From: Dastarcus helophoroides
Lineage: Eukaryota; Arthropoda; Insecta; Coleoptera; Bothrideridae
DNA: 64,000 nt
Reading direction: 5' to 3'
Assembly: GCA_028583605.1 (NCBI GenBank)
Contig: CM053327.1
Location: 35,485,626-35,549,625, forward strand
The position numbers and the translations under genes are program-made. The notes below the pieces were generated by a model. That model was not told the DNA's origin. It ran no database searches and worked only from the letters and a program-made list of their open reading frames with translations. This document shows positions 57,601 through 64,000 of the stretch, in pieces (position 1 is the first letter of the stretch; each line of letters opens with the position of its first letter).

Positions 57601-58030
57601 TGTGTGTTTAGGTTTTCAAATTTTGTTTTTTAATTTTAACAAAATATAGTCTTTTTTTTCTATACTATTTTCGAAATTCATATTTAATTATCCATAGTTT
57701 TTCCAAACATTTCGAGCATCTTTCATATTTTTTTTATTAATTTTTGCAATGAGTTTTTCAGATAAATAAAAAAAAATGGTATAATGTTCAATTTTATAGT
57801 TTTCAAATACTTTTTAGTATGATTCCTTGATATTTGAATATATCCCTAGTTTCTCCGGATCCGATTTTCTTTTTAGCATTCCCGCCGGATAATATGCATT
57901 TGTTGTAATTATTATTAATATTTTTTATTCTTTTTCCCTTGTTTTTTGGATATTAATCCGTAAATTTAGCGATGTTTCATTTAAGTATATAAATTATATT
58001 TTTTTCTTAATTTTTAAGTCCTTTCTCCGA
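54620..58030 (-). repeat. AT-rich degenerate block repeat, T-rich polarity
   Basis: About 3.4 kb of strongly decayed short units (tttcaaaattttgactttt and the like), same polarity as 24.1-27.4 kb. Open frames at 55900-56223 and 56306-56560 are compositional (F, L, I, K and N-rich, no motif). Confidence 0.7.
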
Positions 58031-58041
58031 TTTCAAATTTT

Positions 58042-58151
58042 ATAAATTATCGTTAGTTTTGCATAAAATACTTCGACCTCCCTTTCAGCCTGTTTCCGAG
58101 TAATTAGTTTTCATAGAATAATTATTTCACCCCTTTTAATTATCAAAACAC
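58042..58151 (+). repeat. 110-bp direct repeat, right copy
   Basis: Partner of 54123-54232. Sequence beyond it (from 58152) is single-copy-looking. Confidence 0.92.
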
Positions 58152-58532
58152 AAACATTAGTTTCTCGACAGGACAATTTAGGATATTCCGAGGGCACTCC
58201 TTTCATAAATCGCAGGAAATTAAGACATCTTTGAAAGCGGCTAAAACAAATGAAAGTAAATTCGTTCGGTGTTTTCCAGCTATTTATCTTTCCCAAGTGA
58301 AAACGTTCGGCGTTCGTCGAAAAACAGAGTATTGTTCACTGCTGACAAAGTGGCATTCGGTTAAGTAAACCTCACTAAACATAGAAAAATATACGGTTTT
58401 GTGTCGTTCAGAAAGTAGAAGAAATCTCCCTTAATAAGATCCACAGAACGTTTGCTCGTTTCTAATATTTGAGTGATTTAGGTTCATTTAGATCTTAGGT
58501 CTTATTGTAATAGGGGGAAGGTTACTAAAACA

Positions 58533-58601
58533 ATTACAGTCAGAAGAAGAAAACGATTACAGTTAGAAGAAGAAAACAATTAAAATTAGAAGAAGAAAAT
58601 T
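58533..58601 (+). repeat. 23-bp minisatellite, three copies
   Basis: The unit ATTACAGTCAGAAGAAGAAA plus ACG repeats three times with a few substitutions. Confidence 0.92.
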
Positions 58602-60427
58602 GTTCTTTGTCCAATTTTTTATTAAAAATCTTCCCATACTAAAAAAACAGAAAAATACTATGGAGCAAAACTTACACGATGTTTAAGTCGTTTTAGTTTT
58701 CGTTTTCAAAAATTTGAGGTTTGATTAAAAAAGAGCATTCAATCTCAAAATGGATATCATGTCCAGTTGTCTCTTCTACTTTTTGTTTAAAACGTCTTAT
58801 GAACTTTATTACACGACTACTTCTAACTAAAGCTGTTTTTTATTCGAGCTCTCACTTGTTAGATTTGGGAATCAAATCCAAAATTCCAAATTTATTTAAT
58901 TAAATTTTAGATTTTTTAAAAACAATCAGCCTCTGTAGATTCATTTAAAAAGAAAATGAAAAATGATTTCTCCTAATTTAACAAACTATTAATAATTCAA
59001 GAACTGTGCCTCTTCTTCTGTTAATATAATAAGCTATGAATTCTGGTTTCGTTGTGGGTTGCCTAAAGTTTAGGCCAGCACTTAGGCCACCCTTTCCGGG
59101 CCCATTGTGCTCTCACCGTGACTGAGATGTCCCTGGTCATTTATTCAGCTGCCCAATCTTGTTTATAATAAACTATGATTTAACTGTTTGTGATTTTGGA
59201 TAGTTGATATCGTTCAGATGATTTCTGATAATTTTACACTGATTCTACACGAATTGTTTGTGACTTTGGGTAGTTGATTGCGTTAGATTTTCAGTTATTT
59301 GTGCCTAGTATTAAATATGTCCAAATTATTTTCCAGGTAACAGCTAGCCTCCAATGTAACTGATTAGCTCTACGATTTTCTTTTCAAATAATGCAATAGA
59401 TACGTAAGTAGGCACCCTGTAAATGCCCGTCTTTTAGGTATTTCCCTAATCAGACTGACTCAGTTAATAGTGGCCTGAAGTGGAGCAGTATACGCTGTTC
59501 AAATTTGCACTGTTGTCACCTCAAACACCCCCTCTAACTCGCTAAAGGGATATGTTTGAATAGTTGCCCTTCTAGGCAGGGTAACAGCGGGATGTGTTCG
59601 ACTAATACAAGCCTAATTATCTCCTAACGGGACGAAGAGACGTTTTGTACACCTCCTGACATGCAGATAGGATCAACTTAGTTGGAAACTATTAAAACTT
59701 GAACATTGTACAGTCGAACAAGATAACAACTAGGAGAAAGGATGTTGCTCGGTGCTCATCGTGTATATATATGTGGCCGCAGGACATCCAAAGGGCAGAA
59801 CGCCGCTTTGGAAAGCCCCATTAGGTACACATCGTTGCGTTCGTCCGTGGATTGTTAATTAAGCCACATCAGTTTTAATTTTCATACGTAAAACATGTTA
59901 TGTAAATTGGAGATTTTAATATGCCTTTAAAGATGAAAGTTTTTAGCCAGACAAAAGCAATTAAAGCGGACGTAAGCCCATTGCTAATTTCGACATTAAA
60001 TCCGAGCTTTGAGCTCTCCAGAACATTGATTGGCAATTAGAGTGTACGTCGGAAATTAGCAATGTGTAGTGCCCCGTTTTTACAATAAAAATAATTACAG
60101 TTACTGTTGCCCCACCGTTGCAACTAAAAACTAAAAAAAAGTGGCGGTTGGTATGTCACTTTTTGCAACTTTATAACACAATTACTGATTTATGATTTAA
60201 AAGCAAACCTTTGCCACGAACTGACATTCAAAGAATTTTTAAATATCACGTTCGTACTGTGGTAAAATTTGGTTTTCAGAAATTTCATTTTTTCCACAAT
60301 ATGGGGATTTTTTAAAAAAGAAAAACATTATTGTATAGAAATTTTTCAAATTTCATCCTTCAATGTGTTTCGATCTGGTTCTCCAGCTCGAATAATAGTT
60401 AGAAATGTTCCTGATAAAATCGAATGT
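58602..60427. other. Unassigned sequence of intron 3
   Basis: No exon or array recognised. A GC-rich patch at about 59045-59155 (TTAGGCCACCCTTTCCGGGC) and a loosely repeated AACTGTTTGTGATTTTGG/AATTGTTTGTGACTTTGG pair (59178 and 59248) are the only distinctive features. Confidence 0.35.
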
Positions 60428-60433
60428 ACTCAC

Positions 60434-60567
60434 CACGATATTATTAAGAAAGAACGTAAGTGTGGCCGCTGGCTTGGAGGGCGGCGACGTACAATTAGCC
60501 CGCAAGAGGTCGCCCACTTCATACGAGCTTTTATCGGTGCTTAGGGTGGGAGGGTGTGACGGTAGAA
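60434..60567 (-). CDS. beat-family exon: N-terminal half of second Ig domain
   Basis: The exon has 134 nt, two bases plus 44 codons. The acceptor is ATGTTACAG (60568-60569) and the donor GTGAGT (60428-60433). The peptide runs LPSHPPTLSTDKSSYEVGD, LLRANCTSPPSKPAATLTF, FLNNIV. The motif Y.VGD..RANCTS..S.PAA.LTF..N is the characteristic start of the Beat second Ig domain, with its first cysteine and an N-C-T glycosylation sequon. The position normally held by tryptophan (LTW) is again phenylalanine. The phase 1 entry fits the previous exon and the phase 0 exit fits the exon at 51128-51326. The downstream intron is about 9.1 kb and holds satellite and AT-rich repeat blocks. Confidence 0.88.
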
Positions 60568-61374
60568 CTGTAACATAAGGTTTGAATTTCATTATTGGCC
60601 TGTTCTAGACGCAGTAAAAGCCATCTAGAGATTTTATCGAGTAGTTAAAAATGACGCCAGTCGACGACAGCGTAATAATTGACATTTCTAATCAAAACAC
60701 TACAAGTGGTGGTGATCGAATTTTTTATGAGAACAATGGCAAAGAGCTGCTTTCGAGTAATCACTAGTTGCTTAAATAATGACACTAGCAGTAAAAACGT
60801 TCGCTTGCAATATATTTTGTTTAATTTTGAGGCATCTGAAAAAAATTATAAAAAAAAGACCTCGAAATACTTAATCTATTTTTAAAAATATTCTTTGAAT
60901 ATTTAAAAATTGCTTTTCGAAAGTTTTGTAATGGTAGGTATATTCACAGCAAGTTAATTGGTAACATCTACCATTAAAAAAATTCCCTAATGGGTCACGA
61001 AGATTTGTTTGGGAGCTATCTCTTTCAAGGGACAAGCAGTGGATGGTAAACGGCAACAGCATATTAAATAAAAACTATACTTCGACCCATGCAGAAATGT
61101 TATAGAGCTAAAGGCTGGAGAAAGTACAAAAAGCCACAACAATTCTAAATTAATTTCATAGTATAAGGTCCGCAGCGTGCTAACCGCCCAACAATAGAAG
61201 TATGAGGGATGCAAAAGTTCAAAAATCCATAGCGTAGCTAAAAAAATGTTCCCACTTCATGGATTCATAAAAAGAAAAAAATATAATTTGGAAAACTTCT
61301 TGTGCTTTCTCCTAAGAAATGTCTAAATGGCTTTAATAAAACTAAGAGTGTTATTACTAATAAAAATTAGTTAC
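60568..61374 (-). other. beat intron 2
   Basis: About 807 bp between GTAACT and ATGTTACAG, phase 1. No repeats recognised; short frames on either strand inside it are not supported. Confidence 0.7.
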
Positions 61375-61507
61375 CAACAACTAACATGTCGGATGACACG
61401 ACCATCGTAGAAAATCGAACGTCGATGGTGACTTCGCAGCTGAAATTCCCGGACAAATTGAAGCCGACTTCTCGTAGGACCACCTGGTGCTCGTTGGACT
61501 GCTTCAG
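61375..61507 (-). CDS. beat-family exon: C-terminal half of first Ig domain
   Basis: The exon has 133 nt (44 codons plus one base). It reads LKQSNEHQVVLREVGFN, LSGNFSCEVTID with the second Ig1 cysteine, and SSDMLVV, the strand-G end expected before the second Ig. The chosen acceptor (CAATTGCAG, 61508-61509) follows a CTAAC branch-point-like motif and makes the join HVD-LKQSNEHQ. A second acceptor (TTTGCAG, 61556-61557) would add 16 in-frame residues (IIRSCKTDTLTVVQLQ). These would lengthen the strand D-E region unusually, so I consider it an alternative site or spurious. The donor is G|GTAACT at 61373-61374, leaving phase 1, which the next exon completes with two bases. Confidence 0.87.
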
Positions 61508-62445
61508 CTGCAATTGAACGACCGTTAGCGTGTCGGTTTTGCAGCTGCGAATTATCTGCAAACCGAGGCTTTGTGGATTTTAGTCCTGTGCAGATATTTG
61601 CCGTCCCGACATCAATATAGAAACTCTCCTAACACTCAAACATGCTCGTGCACGTTGCGTATTTGCATTCGGGTCGGACAAATATCATCAATAAATCAGT
61701 TTACAAAATGTAAACTCAATTTAACTGTATCAAAAGTGGCCGGGACATCTCAATAATTGCGGAATGTTTAGTCCGATGGGATATATTTCTAATATTTAGC
61801 GATGTGTAAACGTAGACGTAGGGAGCGGTTTGTTTGATTAGTAAATATTTTGTTTGCTAGATAGGCACAATATTAATAATCAAACCATTGGAGGTTATAA
61901 TTTAAATTCTGACAGGAAATATGCATACAAAACAAGCTTTGTTATTCCGGAAGTAATCCGAATACACCAAGTGTTTACCCCTATATGGGGTACCCTTGGA
62001 TGGGCTAATAAAAATATAACCTGTAGAGGAATATAAAAAAATAAAAGTCTGTTGTTTAGTTCTAAGAAAACGCAACCTCTTCTTTAATCAACTTCAGCTA
62101 AGAAGTGTTTTCCAAAAGTTTTGGATGTTTTTACATTGCTTAATTTCCGTGCCCAAGTTACGATGACATTATCGCTCGTGAAGAATATCACATAAAATCA
62201 TTCAAAAACACTCAAAAAGGCCATTAAAGCTAAAAAGAGTTAAGTTAAATATTAGAAATTAAAAATCTGAAGCTTTAATTTGCTTTTCACATTTTACTCT
62301 AAGACCCTTTCTCTTTGAGTTACAACCTTTTAAAAACTACCTAAAATTGTAAAATTATTACATTTCTTAATTTTTCTTCCTATTTCATTTTGTGTTGGTT
62401 TCACAAAGCCTGGAGTTCACAAATCAAAATCAAAATTGTACTTAC
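61508..62445 (-). other. beat intron 1
   Basis: About 938 bp between donor GTAAGT and acceptor AATTGCAG, phase 0. It would be 890 bp if the upstream acceptor at 61556 were used. Confidence 0.7.
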
Positions 62446-62654
62446 GTCAACATGAACGCCTGGGAATGGAAATATTTTGGTGCTGGGGTGCTCTTTGGGT
62501 GTGTAGCTGTAAAATTCATGTCGACCTCTGTAAAATTTTACTGTATACAAAGGGGCTCCTTCCAAGTCGTAGCTGCATCGAAGGACTGCCTCATCTCCCA
62601 GCTGGACTACTCTGGGTTTGATGTCAAGTACGACGTCTTTAAGACATTCTGCGA
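62446..62654 (-). CDS. beat-family exon: N-terminal half of first Ig domain
   Basis: The exon is 209 nt: two bases completing a split codon, then 69 codons. The acceptor is a T-rich tract ending TTTTTGTTGCAG at 62655-62656 and the donor is GTAAGT at 62440-62445. The peptide opens AECLKDVVLDIKP, carries the first Ig cysteine in AVLRCSYDLEG, then LYTVKFYRGRHEFYSYTPKE, and ends FPFPGVHVD. The CLKDV opening, YDLEGAPLY and YRG..EFY..TP blocks and the PFPGVHVD end are hallmarks of the Beat first Ig domain. The usual strand-C tryptophan is phenylalanine (VKFYRG). An in-frame ATG at 62682 would give MVKILIFVAVAECL, a very short signal-like start, but it lies across the strong acceptor, so I prefer an upstream signal-peptide exon. 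The outgoing phase is 0, matching the next exon. Confidence 0.88.
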
Positions 62655-63002
62655 CTGCAACAAAAATTAAAATTTTTACCATAAATCGTGCAATTCGAGT
62701 TTGGTAGTTTTGAGATATTGAAAATCACTGGCTCACTGCGTTGTATGTAAATTTATGCTATGTTACTATTCACTAATGAAATATCAACCAATAATATTGG
62801 AGGGCGCCGTCAAATTTGCAGTGATATTTTATTAGTTTCCGTAAAGATCACTTCATCTTTAATTGGTTGCGAGGCATTCTCTGGTCTTTGTGCCGCCACT
62901 AGAGTCTTAGGAGCAACCTGCCATTTTTGGGGTTGTACAAGAGTGGTGCACTTATGTATTGATGTATTGAATGAAACGATACTGATCAATTTTTTTCTCT
63001 AG

Positions 63003-63077
63003 ACGATGGCTGCCACCAAAAGAAATGCCGGCTTAACATCCGCCGTACCTCGGGCAACATTAAACGATAAAAAACTG
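63003..63077 (+). CDS. Candidate small plus-strand exon, unassigned
   Basis: A 75-nt segment framed by a strong acceptor (TTTTTTTCTCTAG, AG at 63001-63002) and a consensus donor (CTG|GTAAGT at 63078). It contains ATG at 63006 and 24 codons, MAATKRNAGLTSAVPRATLN then DKKL, leaving phase 0. Base composition is richer than the flanks. I do not recognise the protein. It could be the first coding exon of a neighbouring plus-strand gene, a retroelement leader exon, or chance. No partner exon was identified with confidence to the right. Confidence 0.3.
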
Positions 63078-63079
63078 GT

Positions 63080-64000
63080 AAGTTGTCCCTTTTTTGGTTT
63101 TTGTATTAACAGAGATTAATTGTATTTTAGAAATACTTGGTCGTTTTATTCAACTCACTTTTTTCTGTGAGGAATGTTACATTTTTAAATAATTTTGTTT
63201 GTTATTTAGGGAATTTTGATCTATTCAACACATAATACAAGACAGTTACCCTACCACCTTTGTGACTTTTTACTCTGATACCGGAGCGAAATAAATATAT
63301 TTTCAATTTTCCCGCTTTTGACGACACTCGCTGCATCAAAGCGCTAGGCACCCCTAATGAGTGAATTGTGATTCACTCAAGTCCTTCGGAAGTAAGTTCA
63401 GTTCCCTCTCTGCTGTCGTCGTCGCCAGTACTCCACCAGCGCAAGATTTCTTCAACCGTCGAGAATCTTCAGCCGCCTAATTCCCATTGGGACCTTTGCT
63501 TATTTGCCTAACGCTTTGACCAAAAATTTTCTACCGACGCCGACGTACGACATTGATAGTGCATCGTTGCAACCCCAGCTTAAAAACCGTAAGTATTTTT
63601 TTTTGCATTTTTTTTTGTTTAGTGTTTATCAGTGTTATTATTATTTTTTGTTTGATTGTTTAATACTGCTTGCATCATTCACCTTGCCCCCTTTCAGCCT
63701 GACAAAATTTCATTTCGTAAATTTTAAGCCACGTGGTCGCAGAGTGTCTGCTTTTCCGTTAAAATTTGATTTTTTTTGCGGTACGTATTCTTAATTTCGT
63801 GGCAGTTGTTTCTAATCGATCTTCGCAGTGCTTCACTGCCAAATTGTCTGGATTTACGGTTAAAACCCTATATTTTTTCATTTTTTAAGCCTTGTGACCG
63901 TTATCCACTATTTTCCTTGTTTGATTTTTAAACGACATGCCTCCTTTAGTGCTGCCATCTATAAACGTCAACCGCCATCTTTTCTAGTTTTCTAAGGACA
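63080..64000. other. Unassigned right edge; possible leader or 5' UTR sequence
   Basis: The 63240-63600 stretch is higher in GC and contains a hairpin GAGTGAAT-TGTG-ATTCACTC (63359-63378) and a consensus donor AAACC|GTAAGT at 63590. It resembles a 5' leader of a retroelement or a 5' UTR exon, but no gag-like frame or primer-binding site could be shown. A plus-strand frame at 63504-63794 starts at TTG rather than ATG and runs into a T-rich stretch. Confidence 0.3.

Larger units (their letters stand above)
7833..62654 (-). other. Gene span: beaten-path family Ig gene, 5' end missing
   Basis: Five minus-strand exons (62654-62446, 61507-61375, 60567-60434, 51326-51128, 7990-7833) join with consistent phases into about 276 codons ending in a stop. 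Beat proteins are secreted or membrane-anchored two-Ig-domain ligands that bind Side receptors and guide motor axons and synaptic partner choice; that role is family knowledge, not shown here. The order is Ig1 (two exons), Ig2 (two exons), then a hydrophobic tail. The incoming junction of the first exon is phase 1, so a signal-peptide exon should lie upstream, at or beyond the right edge. Introns are about 938, 807, 9,107 and 43,137 bp. The last junction is the least certain; if it is wrong the visible gene ends near 51128. The beat paralogue cannot be assigned by eye. Confidence 0.75.

Noticed and set aside
62662..62682. In-frame ATG (MVKILIFVAVAE) as the start of beat
   Set aside because: The hydrophobic run is very short for a signal peptide and overlaps a strong acceptor; Beat genes usually have a separate signal-peptide exon. 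Kept only as an alternative.

Overview
The window looks like an AT-rich insect (at least arthropod) nuclear genome. Its one recognisable host gene is a beaten-path (beat) family immunoglobulin-domain gene with phase-consistent splice sites. The mobile elements (a DUF4817-type Tc1/mariner transposon, a mariner fossil, several LINEs, solo-LTR-like copies and MITE-like palindromes) are typical of insects. The order cannot be fixed from sequence alone. Nothing prokaryotic is present, and I see no tRNA, rRNA or CRISPR array.

Host gene. On the minus strand five exons can be joined: 62446-62654 and 61375-61507 (first Ig domain), 60434-60567 and 51128-51326 (second Ig domain), and a probable C-terminal exon at 7833-7990 that ends in a hydrophobic tail and a stop codon. 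Junction phases agree throughout (introns of phase 0, 1, 0 and 1). The signal-peptide exon is missing or lies beyond the right edge. If the last exon is correct, the gene fills almost the whole window, with introns of about 0.9, 0.8, 9.1 and 43 kb; nearly everything else listed is intron content.

Repeats from left to right. 1-5110: degenerate A/T block repeat interrupted by a DD41D transposon with ~420-bp inverted repeats. 5160-6650: two abutting LINE fragments and a fold-back. 6685-16480: mostly unassigned intron with a 15-bp tandem repeat, ~805-bp tandem duplications and small palindromes. 16490-22528: about eight ~0.7-1.0-kb tandem units. 24120-27700: a 20-bp-period repeat of opposite polarity, with an internal strand switch near 27389. 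29788-30342: three ~180-bp units. 31649-38681: a mariner fossil apparently split by an 11-copy 256-bp satellite, three different LINE pieces and a palindromic element. 40277-40860 and 44536-44843: related LTR-like copies. 45850-49000 and 51480-53470: two related satellite arrays on either side of beat exon 4, the first interrupted by a LINE. 54123-58151: 110-bp direct repeats around a GC-rich island plus another A/T block repeat. 58150-64000: the 5' beat exons, plus a possible small plus-strand exon at 63003-63077.

All calls come from reading the sequence and the reading frames; no database search was possible. Coordinates of degenerate repeats are approximate.
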